Origin: Ferruginibacter sp.
Lineage (GTDB): Bacteria > Bacteroidota > Bacteroidia > Chitinophagales > Chitinophagaceae
Assembly (NCBI GenBank): GCA_018057635.1
Contig: JAGPDJ010000193.1
Location: forward strand, 1 to 5,488
DNA: 5,488 nt
Direction of reading: 5' to 3'
Both the position numbers and the translations under genes were made by a program. The notes under the pieces were generated by a model. The model had not been told where the DNA came from, ran no database searches, and saw only the letters and a program-made list of their open reading frames with translations. Of the stretch, positions 1 to 5,488 are shown in pieces. Positions within the stretch are counted from its first letter, which is position 1; every line of letters begins with the position of its first letter.

Positions 1-427
1 CAAAAATAAAAAAAGCATTCTCGCCTTTAAAATTATGCCGGATACAAATTTCACCTATTACAATATTGGGCAATGTATATACAAATAATGCAGGGCTCGC
101 TATATCTTTAGTGGAATCATAATATTTCCGGTCGGTATCCAGGCAGGAATTGGCATTTGCCAGTACTACACCTATTGATTCCGGAGTATATTTACCTGTT
201 TCAAAATCATCCTGCAGCAAAACTTCTGTTGCCAGCCATCCCAGTTTAGACAAGTTATCCATTTTATAAAACTTTGGATACCTGAAACCAACTTGCTGAT
301 ATGCCGATTGTAAAAAATCTGTAAGCCGCTGATCATCATTTTTAAACAGCAATGCTCCATTCTTAAGAACAGATTTGTTATAAATAATACAGCTGGATGT
401 TATATAATTTTCCTTACTCAAAATCAT
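1..427 (-). CDS. Ketosynthase-like protein (3-oxoacyl-ACP synthase-related), N-terminal part, cut by window edge
   Basis: I translated this frame by hand: it opens with ATG at 427-425 and stays open for 142 codons to the left edge, so the 3' end is missing. Residues 85-99 (IGVVLANANSCLDTD) and 111-137 (SPALFVYTLPN, then GEICIRHNFKGEN) resemble the part of beta-ketoacyl synthase N-terminal domains that precedes the active-site cysteine, where PxLFxxTxxN and a later KGxN are usual. Short proteins of this kind accompany flexirubin-type clusters in Bacteroidota. The active-site position would lie just past residue 142, outside the window, so activity cannot be judged. It may be a chain-length-factor-like partner of the full ketosynthase at 2781-3905 (inference). 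The start lies 6 bases after the stop of the oxidoreductase gene, with no clear ribosome binding site, which fits co-transcription. Family assignment is fairly sure; the exact role is not. Confidence 0.8.
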   Translation of the reverse strand, partial: MILSKENYITSSCIIYNKSVLKNGALLFKNDDQRLTDFLQSAYQQVGFRYPKFYKMDNLSKLGWLATEVLLQDDFETGKYTPESIGVVLANANSCLDTDRKYYDSTKDIASPALFVYTLPNIVIGEICIRHNFKGENAFFIF

Positions 428-433
428 GGTTGG

Positions 434-1675
434 TTACGCACTTAAAACTTTTTCTATTTCAATCATACGGGCCAGTTTAGTCAATGCTGTATCATGATTT
501 TTTACATACGGATTGTTCATATCCCATACATACCCGGCCAAAACAGAGCAGATCATATTCTTAATTTCGGGCCTTGTTTTATCAGCAAAAAAGATAGTAT
601 CCAGTGTTCCATCATACCAGGCCATTACATAAGAACGGAAAGTATCAACACCCTGCATCATCGGTTTGGTATAAGAAGCATCCCAGTCAACAGCTTCCCC
701 ATTCAGTTTTTTTATTACAAGATGAGCCGCCAGTTGGCTGGAAACAGTTGCCAGCGTTACACCTGAAGAGAAAACCGGATCAAGAAATTCTGTAACATTG
801 CCGGTTAAAACATATCCTTCGCCATAAAATTTTTCTGCAGTGGTTGACCAGGATTGCAGGACCCTGGGTTCAAAAACCATTTCTACGTCTTTAAATCTTT
901 CTGCAAGATATGGTTGCGTTGCAATCAATGCCCTCAGTTGTTCCTCGGGCGTTCCTTTATAATCATCAAAAAATTCCGGGGAAGCCACAAAACCAAGGGA
1001 TGTTTTGCCATTTGAAAAAGGAATTACCCATATCCACACAGCTTTCTGATGTACAATGATGGTGATCCTGTTTGGTTCATCATCCATGGAACGTTTTTTA
1101 TCAACAGCGTGTGTAAACAATGCTTTCCTGGGAGCAAGGTGAGAAGGCCTGTCGAGGTTAAACAGGCGCGGGATAACCCTTCCATACCCACTGCCATCTA
1201 CGATAAAGCGGGCATTAATTTCAGACTTGTTACCAGCTGCATCTTCAACGGTTGTTGTTGAATCAGTGCCATTGAATGTAATACCGGTAACTGTGGTTTC
1301 AAAACTAACGGGTACACCCATTTTTTCAACAGTTTCGGCAAGTGTCATATCAAATTCTTCCCTGGGAACCTGCCAGGTCCAGCTCCAGCCTTTTGTAAAC
1401 TGGTCTGCAAAAAAGTAATCGCAAACCCTTCCATTTTTTACAAATTTGGCCCCGAATTTTTCCTGGAACCCTTTTTCTTTTACTGCTTCCAGGAAGCCGG
1501 CTTCCTCTAAAGCATCCATACATCGTGGTAACAAACTCTCTCCAATTACAAATCGCGGGAACCTGAGTTTTTCCACGATCTTAACTTTAAAACCTGCTTT
1601 GTTTATTATAGATGCGGCAACTGTTCCGGCAGGACCTGCTCCAATTACCAATACATCTACGGTTTCGTTTTTCAT
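434..1675 (-). CDS. Flavin-dependent halogenase-like FAD oxidoreductase (tryptophan halogenase family)
   Basis: This 413-aa protein is of usual length for single-component flavoprotein halogenases and related monooxygenases. Visible motifs: the FAD dinucleotide-binding GAGPAG at residues 12-17; GESLLP at 45-50; Lys73 in EKFGAKF, which appears to align with the catalytic lysine region of phenol/pyrrole halogenases; WIWVIP at 214-219, matching the WxWxIP signature that separates halogenases from ordinary monooxygenases; and GNVTEFLDPVFSSGV at 292-306, the second flavin-contacting segment with DPxxSxG. It is predicted to be cytoplasmic and to need reduced flavin from a separate reductase. In a flexirubin-type operon the likely substrate is the ACP-bound or free aryl head group, giving a chlorinated phenol; hydroxylation or another oxidation cannot be excluded. 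The gene starts 24 bases after the methyltransferase stop and ends 6 bases before the next start. The family is sure, halogenase activity is inferred. Confidence 0.88.
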   Translation of the reverse strand: MKNETVDVLVIGAGPAGTVAASIINKAGFKVKIVEKLRFPRFVIGESLLPRCMDALEEAGFLEAVKEKGFQEKFGAKFVKNGRVCDYFFADQFTKGWSWTWQVPREEFDMTLAETVEKMGVPVSFETTVTGITFNGTDSTTTVEDAAGNKSEINARFIVDGSGYGRVIPRLFNLDRPSHLAPRKALFTHAVDKKRSMDDEPNRITIIVHQKAVWIWVIPFSNGKTSLGFVASPEFFDDYKGTPEEQLRALIATQPYLAERFKDVEMVFEPRVLQSWSTTAEKFYGEGYVLTGNVTEFLDPVFSSGVTLATVSSQLAAHLVIKKLNGEAVDWDASYTKPMMQGVDTFRSYVMAWYDGTLDTIFFADKTRPEIKNMICSVLAGYVWDMNNPYVKNHDTALTKLARMIEIEKVLSA

Positions 1676-1699
1676 TTTTGTGTCATAAATGGTAAATAA

Positions 1700-2770
1700 T
1701 TATTTCAATTTCTTACATTTCAATAATGACTGGCTCAATCCGATATTGTTTGTTTCTTCCACTATTTCAAAACCTGCTTTTTCTATACATTTAAAAAATA
1801 CTGCTGCACTGTACATCTGGCTGTTCCCGTTGGCTACAGCAGTAAAATATAGTGAAGTTTGTTGCAGGCAGAATGCTGCAATTTCCAGTTTTTGTTTATC
1901 CCAGAAAGGTTCTAAGATGAAAATAAATCCGTTATCATCAAGTGCTCCGTAACATTTTTTTAAAATAGATACTATCTGATCTTCTGAAAAACAATCCAGG
2001 AACTGGCTCATCCAGATAGCATCAAAACCTTTGGGAAATTCAACAGCATCTTTTAAAAGATCTGCAGCCATGAATGAAACCTGTGCTTCCAGCCCATTTG
2101 CTGCTACTTCCTGTTTTGCCACATTCAACTGGCCTGGCAGATCAACAATTGTCACCCGAATATCCGGCGAAAATTTTGCTGAAGCAATGGCCCATTTACC
2201 GGTATTGCCCCCAATATCCAGTATATTTTTAATACCATCTTTATAAACAAGCGGCAATACATACGGGAAAGCATCATCTGAAAAATAGTGATCGAAGCTG
2301 AACCAGCTTTTTTGAATGTGTTTTGGCAATTGTGAAAGACCTTCATACACGGTTTTCCAATCGCCCAGTTGTTTTAATCCAACAGGTTTACCTGTCTGGA
2401 TACTTTCTTCCAGGTAGAATAATCCCTTATAATTTACATCCTGTACAAAATCCATATTAACCTTTGTTAATTGGTCATGCAACATAAAATGACCTGTTTT
2501 ACCAAGCGTATATTTGTTATCATTAACCAAAACCAGGCCCATTCCCAATCCTGATTCCAATAAAACCCTGGTACCGTATTCAGGCATTTTTACTTTTTCA
2601 GCTATATCCGGTAATTTGATACCTGCTTTACCACTTTCCTCAACTACTTTTAAAATACCTGAATCTCTCAGAATCCTGGCAGCCTGGAAAATAACAGGCC
2701 CAAATGCGATCCATTGTGCCCTTTCAATTGCTTCAAAAGCTGTAACAGTATCATTTGTAAATAATCCCAT
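1700..2770 (-). CDS. Class I SAM-dependent methyltransferase (O-methyltransferase-like, winged-helix N-terminus)
   Basis: The 356-aa protein has the build of the CrtF/plant-type O-methyltransferase family. A helical, winged-helix-like dimerisation region covers roughly residues 15-100 (for example AARILRDSGILKVV and YTLGKTGHFML). A Rossmann-fold SAM domain starts near residue 180. Motif I is ILDIGGNTG at 183-191. The acidic residue ending beta-2 is Asp210 in IVDLPGQL, and ILEPFW (285-290) is the later core strand. The position where the family usually has the catalytic base (LHxWxD) reads QFLDCFSED at 256-264, so that histidine appears to be absent. In this pigment operon it plausibly methylates the aryl ring or a ring hydroxyl of the flexirubin-type polyene; which of these is unresolved. 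It begins 10 bases after the ketosynthase stop. The family is sure, the substrate is inferred from context. Confidence 0.88.
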   Translation of the reverse strand: MGLFTNDTVTAFEAIERAQWIAFGPVIFQAARILRDSGILKVVEESGKAGIKLPDIAEKVKMPEYGTRVLLESGLGMGLVLVNDNKYTLGKTGHFMLHDQLTKVNMDFVQDVNYKGLFYLEESIQTGKPVGLKQLGDWKTVYEGLSQLPKHIQKSWFSFDHYFSDDAFPYVLPLVYKDGIKNILDIGGNTGKWAIASAKFSPDIRVTIVDLPGQLNVAKQEVAANGLEAQVSFMAADLLKDAVEFPKGFDAIWMSQFLDCFSEDQIVSILKKCYGALDDNGFIFILEPFWDKQKLEIAAFCLQQTSLYFTAVANGNSQMYSAAVFFKCIEKAGFEIVEETNNIGLSQSLLKCKKLK

Positions 2771-2780
2771 AGTTTAAATA

Positions 2781-3905
2781 TCATTGTTTACTGATTATAA
2801 TTGCAGCATTACATCCGCCAAAACCAGATGCAGTTTTGAGGCAGTTATTCAATACTGTTTTTTCAATGTTGCTGCATACATTAACCGGCTTTGTTACACC
2901 CATTTTTGAAAATCCTTTAGTTGGTATAACCACTCCGCTTTTGAGTGAATGTATGCTTATTACAGATTCTATCAAACCGGCAGCGCCCAATGTATGCCCG
3001 TAATATCCTTTTAAGCTGTTTACAGGAATAGATTGCATACCTGCCAGGGTAATGGCTTTTGCTTCCATTTCATCATTATACAAAGTAGCTGTACCATGTG
3101 CAGAAATGAATCCTATATCATCAGCAGCAAGGCCGGCACTTTTCATTGATTTGCTGATGGCATGAAATAATTCTTCTCCTGTTCGCGATGGGCCGGATAT
3201 ATGATTGGCATCATTGCTAACAGCACCGCTTTTAATAGATATTCCATTTGAATATGCTTTGTTTGCAGATAAAACAACTGTTCCTGCAGCTTCACCTAAA
3301 TTGATACCATTCCTTTCTTCATCAAATGGTTTACAAGGCTCATTGCTGATGGCATGGAATGACTGAAAGCCCGACAGCACAAATTTGGAAACAACATCTG
3401 CACCGGCAACAACTGCATGTTCGTACTGGCCTGATTGTATCAGCCGCATACCCACGATCATGCCCAACAGGCCGGAAATACACGCATTTGAAACCACTAC
3501 CGGTTCATTTACAAACTTACAGTAACGGGCAACCTGTTTTGCAGCATGGTGCAATGATATCCTTTCACCTGTATATGCTGTTTCCGATTCCAGCATGCTT
3601 ATATTACCCTTTGTGGTAGAAATAATAAGAATCGTTTTTTTATCTGAAGGATCAACCGCACAATTCTCCAGGGCCCCATTAACAGAAGCAATCAGCAGTT
3701 GTTCAAATTTTGTAAACCCTGCCGTGTCATTTACAAGTCCATCAAGGTTATCAATTAATGAAGCATAAAATGGCACATCAGACATAGAATCATCTACATG
3801 CATTTTAATTCCGGAAGCAGACTTCAGTAAAAGATCAAAGTTCTCAGCAGCAGTAAAACCGAGCGGTGATAAAATATTATCTGAAATAATAAATACGTCT
3901 CTCAT
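2781..3905 (-). CDS. Beta-ketoacyl-ACP synthase (FabF/FabB-like ketosynthase)
   Basis: This 374-aa protein is a condensing enzyme that extends an ACP-bound acyl chain with malonyl-ACP. The Cys-His-His triad is intact: Cys142 in SNACISG, His270 in SAHGTATLYNDEME, and His304 in KGYYGHTLGAAG, with the conserved Lys299 just before it. The glycine-rich end GFGGCNAAIII (361-371) is the usual C-terminal loop and strand. It is somewhat shorter than housekeeping FabF (about 410 aa), as is common for ketosynthases of aryl-polyene and flexirubin clusters. Its place between the thioesterase (10-base gap) and the methyltransferase (10-base gap) suggests a dedicated pigment enzyme rather than the fatty acid synthase copy. 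A partner may be the ketosynthase-like protein at the left edge, by analogy with the KS/chain-length-factor pairs of aryl-polyene synthesis. The start ATG is preceded only by AT-rich sequence. The family is certain; the pathway is inferred from neighbours. Confidence 0.93.
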   Translation of the reverse strand: MRDVFIISDNILSPLGFTAAENFDLLLKSASGIKMHVDDSMSDVPFYASLIDNLDGLVNDTAGFTKFEQLLIASVNGALENCAVDPSDKKTILIISTTKGNISMLESETAYTGERISLHHAAKQVARYCKFVNEPVVVSNACISGLLGMIVGMRLIQSGQYEHAVVAGADVVSKFVLSGFQSFHAISNEPCKPFDEERNGINLGEAAGTVVLSANKAYSNGISIKSGAVSNDANHISGPSRTGEELFHAISKSMKSAGLAADDIGFISAHGTATLYNDEMEAKAITLAGMQSIPVNSLKGYYGHTLGAAGLIESVISIHSLKSGVVIPTKGFSKMGVTKPVNVCSNIEKTVLNNCLKTASGFGGCNAAIIISKQ

Positions 3906-3915
3906 TATTTAAAAA

Positions 3916-4341
3916 TTAAACCAACCCATGCTTCTTTTTCCATGCTTCAAAAAAAGGCGGATTAGACAATTGCAGCACAGATTCTTCTTTATCTAAAAAA
4001 ACTTGTATTGATGAACCTGTTGCAACCAATATACCTGACACTGCATTGTATAACCGGTAACTAAATTTCATTTTAGCGGCTTCTGTTGGTATGTACTTTG
4101 TTTCAACAATAACCCTGTCGCCATACCTTAAGGAAAGTTTAAAATCGCACTGAACATTTACTACAGGAATAACAAAGCCTTGTTTATACACATCCAGGTA
4201 ACTGAGGCCGTGCATATTGCCGAAAGCTTCACGCCCGTCTTCAAAATACCTGATATAATGGCCGTGCCACACAATACCCAGCGGGTCTGCTTCATTAAAG
4301 CGTACCTGAACTTCGGTCCGGTTACTCAATTCATTTTTCAT
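3916..4341 (-). CDS. Acyl-CoA/acyl-ACP thioesterase, YbgC/4HBT hotdog family
   Basis: The 141-aa length is right for a single hotdog domain of the 4-hydroxybenzoyl-CoA thioesterase type. The family signature is clear near the N-terminus: RFNEADPLGIVWHGHY at residues 14-29, with the likely catalytic Asp19 and the conserved His26, followed by YFEDGREAF (32-40), the start of the long central helix. The rest fits the antiparallel strands (for example VQCDFKLSLRYGDRVIVET). Enzymes of this family hydrolyse acyl thioesters of CoA or ACP. Here it may release the aryl-polyene acid or a pathway intermediate from ACP, or edit stalled chains (inference). It lies between the secreted protein (13-base gap) and the ketosynthase (10-base gap), so it is part of the operon. 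The start ATG is the first in frame after the upstream stop and gives the expected spacing to the signature. Confidence 0.9.
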   Translation of the reverse strand: MKNELSNRTEVQVRFNEADPLGIVWHGHYIRYFEDGREAFGNMHGLSYLDVYKQGFVIPVVNVQCDFKLSLRYGDRVIVETKYIPTEAAKMKFSYRLYNAVSGILVATGSSIQVFLDKEESVLQLSNPPFFEAWKKKHGLV

Positions 4342-4354
4342 AATTATTTTCAGA

Positions 4355-5014
4355 TCAGCTGCCGTATTTAGATTTCCAGTCTTTGTACTTATTCTTATCT
4401 ATTTCATCCAGCGTTGCTTTGATGGCTGATGCCCAGATATTTCTAAAGCCAAATCCACGCGCTTTTACTTCAAAGCGTTCAGACAACAATACTTTTTTTG
4501 ATTCAAGGTCAATCAAGACAGTCCATACAGCAGCCAGGTCATCACCTTTTTCTATGCTCTTCATGGCTTCATAAACAAAGAAAATACCAATACCTTTTTT
4601 ACCGGATATATTCAGTGCTTTTGCTGTAGCGGCCATATCACTTTCCTTTAACCGGAAAAAATCATCAGAATTTGAAGATACGATCTCTTCGGCATTTACC
4701 TTTTCATTGCGTGCATGCATTGCAGTGAGATCACTTGAAATATTAGATTTGTGAAAAGGTTCCTTAAAATCGAATTTCTTTGGTTCATTTAAAACCACAT
4801 CATTAATACTTCTGTATATCCTGTTTTTAATATCTGTTGGATTTGCTGTAACACTGTTTATCAGCCTGGCTTTGGTAAAATCAATACCCAGGTAAGTAAC
4901 AGGTATTTCACTGCTGTTAAAAAAATCTTTCAAAGTTTGTGCATAAGATTGCCCGGAAACCCCGCAAAAGAATAAAACGGCAAAAAGCCAGATTAGTTTG
5001 TTTGAATGTTTCAT
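4355..5014 (-). CDS. Secreted protein of unknown function, within the pigment operon
   Basis: I do not recognise a characterised family. The 219-aa product begins with a typical Sec signal peptide: positive MKHSNK, a hydrophobic core (LIWLFAVLFF), and a likely signal peptidase I site after SYA at residue 25, giving a mature protein starting QTLKDF. Cys17 does not sit in a proper lipobox, since Phe precedes it, so a lipoprotein is unlikely. The mature part has no further membrane segment and looks like one alpha/beta domain. Recognisable stretches are VTYLGIDFTKARLI (about 39-52) near the start, AVWTVLIDLESKKVLL towards the end, and an aromatic, basic C-terminus (GFGFRNIWASAIK, then KDWKSKYGS). 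Similar uncharacterised secreted proteins occur in Bacteroidota, from memory. It should end up in the periplasm. Placed between the dehydratase (11-base gap) and thioesterase (13-base gap) it may help in pigment transport or envelope insertion, but that is a guess. Confidence 0.85.
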   Translation of the reverse strand: MKHSNKLIWLFAVLFFCGVSGQSYAQTLKDFFNSSEIPVTYLGIDFTKARLINSVTANPTDIKNRIYRSINDVVLNEPKKFDFKEPFHKSNISSDLTAMHARNEKVNAEEIVSSNSDDFFRLKESDMAATAKALNISGKKGIGIFFVYEAMKSIEKGDDLAAVWTVLIDLESKKVLLSERFEVKARGFGFRNIWASAIKATLDEIDKNKYKDWKSKYGS

Positions 5015-5025
5015 GATAGAAATTT

Positions 5026-5391
5026 TTATTGATTAATAATAAAGATTTTCATTTCACAGGTAGCAAGTATGCTGTCATTGCTTGTTATCTTTCCTGATAT
5101 TACAGATACATCAAAAATCTGGTTCTCTATAGTTATTTCTGTTTCTATTTCACTGTTAACTTCCGGGTAACCAAAAATCTCCAGGTTCCTGATGCCCCCG
5201 ATAAATCCAAGACGCACCTGTTTATTTTCTTCCCTGGCAATGTATCCTGCCCTTGCTGCAGCAGTTTGAGCAATGTTTTCAACCAAACCCGGTTCCTTCA
5301 ATATACCGCCTTCAACAAAAATATTATCGGATGTTATTTTAAACAATGACCTGGTTGTTTTTTCTCCGGAATATACGATTCTGTCTACCAT
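5026..5391 (-). CDS. Hotdog-fold 3-hydroxyacyl-ACP dehydratase (FabZ/ApeP-like), probably truncated at the N-terminus by this start
   Basis: The 121-aa frame from ATG 5391 encodes a hotdog dehydratase-like protein that would remove water from 3-hydroxyacyl-ACP during polyene synthesis. NIFVEGGILKEPGLVENIAQ (residues 24-43), continuing TAAARAGY, aligns with the FabZ stretch FFxGHFPxxPxxPGVLxxEAMAQ. The helix glutamate is kept (Glu40 in LVENIAQT), but the catalytic histidine of GHFP is replaced (EGGILKEP), as I recall for flexirubin-cluster relatives. Strand regions follow (FIGGIRNLEIFGYP, ETEITIENQIFDVSVISGK, CEMKIFI). The ATG falls inside the conserved segment PRRPPFVMVDR, and the same frame continues upstream with TALEILSYIPRRPPFV, so the true protein very likely starts earlier. 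That extension has no standard start codon except ATG 5448, which is separated from it by an in-frame TGA at 5440-5442. The gene may therefore be damaged, misread, or start unusually. The stop lies 11 bases before the secreted-protein gene. Confidence 0.85.
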   Translation of the reverse strand: MVDRIVYSGEKTTRSLFKITSDNIFVEGGILKEPGLVENIAQTAAARAGYIAREENKQVRLGFIGGIRNLEIFGYPEVNSEIETEITIENQIFDVSVISGKITSNDSILATCEMKIFIINQ

Positions 5392-5448
5392 AACAAACGG
5401 CGGCCTTCGTGGTATGTATGAAAGTATTTCTAATGCTGTTCAATTCAT
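5392..5448 (-). other. Conserved 5' extension of the dehydratase gene with an in-frame TGA at codon 3
   Basis: Read on the minus strand from ATG 5446-5448, this stretch gives M-N-stop-T-A-L-E-I-L-S-Y-I-P-R-R-P-P-F-V and runs directly into the 5391 frame. The segment EILSYIPRRPPFVMVDR matches the start of FabZ-like dehydratases (E. coli FabZ has EILELLPHRFPFLLVDR, from memory). ATG 5448 lies 2 bases after the stop of the preceding gene, the spacing expected in this operon, and would give about 140 aa, the normal family length. No ATG, GTG or TTG lies in frame between the TGA and 5391. TGA is a true stop elsewhere in this operon (2781-2783 and 4355-4357), so reassignment is not supported. A point mutation or a base-call error is the simplest reading; initiation at a rare codon such as ATA (5425-5427) is a weaker alternative. 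Confidence 0.75.
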
Positions 5449-5450
5449 AA

Positions 5451-5488
5451 TTAATTATACCAGAAATTGTAATGATTAAACCATTGTT
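5451..5488 (-). CDS. C-terminal end of upstream gene, possibly an LpxL/HtrB-type acyltransferase
   Basis: Only the last 11 codons and the TAA stop (5451-5453) are in the window; they read QWFNHYNFWYN. An aromatic tail with QWFNxYxFW is typical of the end of Bacteroidota LpxL/HtrB-like lysophospholipid acyltransferases (from memory), which are regular members of flexirubin and aryl-polyene clusters. The stop lies 2 bases before the likely original dehydratase start, consistent with one transcript. Of the other two minus frames here, one hits TAA after three codons. The other stays open with no recognisable protein, so this frame is the best choice. The assignment rests on very few residues. 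Confidence 0.5.
   Translation of the reverse strand, partial: QWFNHYNFWYN

Larger units (their letters stand above)
1..5488 (-). other. Operon segment of a flexirubin / aryl-polyene-type pigment cluster
   Basis: Eight genes, two of them cut by the window edges, all lie on the minus strand with gaps of 2 (if the dehydratase starts at 5448), 11, 13, 10, 10, 24 and 6 bases. No gap holds a stem-loop with a T-run, and none has room for a normal promoter, so a single transcript entering from the right is likely. The gaps are AT-rich and lack AGGAGG-like sites, as is usual in Bacteroidota. The gene set (ketosynthase, ketosynthase-like, hotdog dehydratase, hotdog thioesterase, methyltransferase, halogenase-like flavoprotein, possible LpxL-like acyltransferase) supports the cluster type. 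The ammonia-lyase, ketoreductase, ACP and dialkylresorcinol genes that would settle it are not in view. Confidence 0.75.

Noticed and set aside
172..360. Minus-strand 62-codon frame
   Set aside because: It lies wholly inside the ketosynthase-like partial gene (1-427) in another frame and shows no protein-like composition.
1676..1699. Four-codon leader (ATG at 1684-1686) in the gap before the oxidoreductase gene
   Set aside because: ATG-ACA-CAA-AAA-TGA overlaps the real start, but so short a frame is expected by chance in AT-rich sequence and nothing supports its translation.
1446..1952. Plus-strand open frames of 80-87 codons antisense to the oxidoreductase and methyltransferase
   Set aside because: They are opposite well-supported genes, have no recognisable motifs and no sensible start context; they arise from the codon use of the real genes.
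4961..4970. Lipoprotein cysteine (Cys17) in the secreted protein
   Set aside because: The residues before it (LFF) do not form a lipobox and the hydrophobic core precedes a good signal peptidase I site SYA at 23-25.
5440..5442. TGA reassigned as a sense codon
   Set aside because: TGA ends the ketosynthase and secreted-protein genes in the same operon and tryptophan is encoded by TGG, so standard decoding applies.
1..5488. CRISPR arrays, insertion sequences, tRNA/rRNA genes, large inverted or direct repeats
   Set aside because: Reading both strands gave no repeated units, transposase fragments or RNA-gene signatures; nearly all of the window is accounted for by coding sequence.

Overview
The window is a single tightly packed operon read entirely on the minus strand, so the first gene transcribed is at the right edge and the last is at the left edge. 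AT-rich DNA, short AT-rich gaps without clear Shine-Dalgarno sequences, and protein families typical of Bacteroidota point to that phylum. A member of the Chitinophagia is my best guess, but this is inference. The content matches part of a flexirubin / aryl-polyene pigment gene cluster: ketosynthase, ketosynthase-like protein, hotdog dehydratase, hotdog thioesterase, methyltransferase and a flavin-dependent halogenase-like oxidoreductase.

Layout in transcription order (right to left): (1) the last 11 codons of an upstream gene, ending QWFNHYNFWYN, which resembles the tail of LpxL/HtrB-type lysophospholipid acyltransferases (5451-5488, cut by the window edge); (2) a FabZ-like hotdog acyl-ACP dehydratase (5026-5391, with a conserved N-terminus extending up to 5448 but interrupted by an in-frame TGA); (3) a secreted 219-aa protein of unknown function (4355-5014); (4) a YbgC/4HBT-type acyl thioesterase (3916-4341); (5) a FabF-like beta-ketoacyl-ACP synthase with an intact Cys-His-His triad (2781-3905); (6) a class I SAM-dependent methyltransferase (1700-2770); (7) a flavin-dependent halogenase-like oxidoreductase with a WxWxIP motif (434-1675); (8) the N-terminal 142 codons of a ketosynthase-like protein running off the left edge (1-427).

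Likely joint function (inference from the gene set): the ketosynthase, dehydratase and ketosynthase-like protein help extend and dehydrate an ACP-bound aryl polyene. The methyltransferase and halogenase-like enzyme decorate the aryl head group. The acyltransferase and thioesterase take part in acyl transfer or release. Genes expected in such clusters but not in this window include the tyrosine/histidine ammonia-lyase, ketoreductase, ACPs, the DarA/DarB dialkylresorcinol enzymes and export proteins; they may lie outside it.

The most notable points are the in-frame TGA at codon 3 of the otherwise conserved dehydratase N-terminus, the non-canonical active sites of the dehydratase and methyltransferase, the halogenase signature (a testable prediction of a chlorinated pigment), and the uncharacterised secreted protein inside the pigment operon. 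There is no gene-free stretch over 300 bases; the longest gap between genes is 24 bases. I found no tRNA, rRNA, CRISPR array, insertion sequence or convincing terminator.
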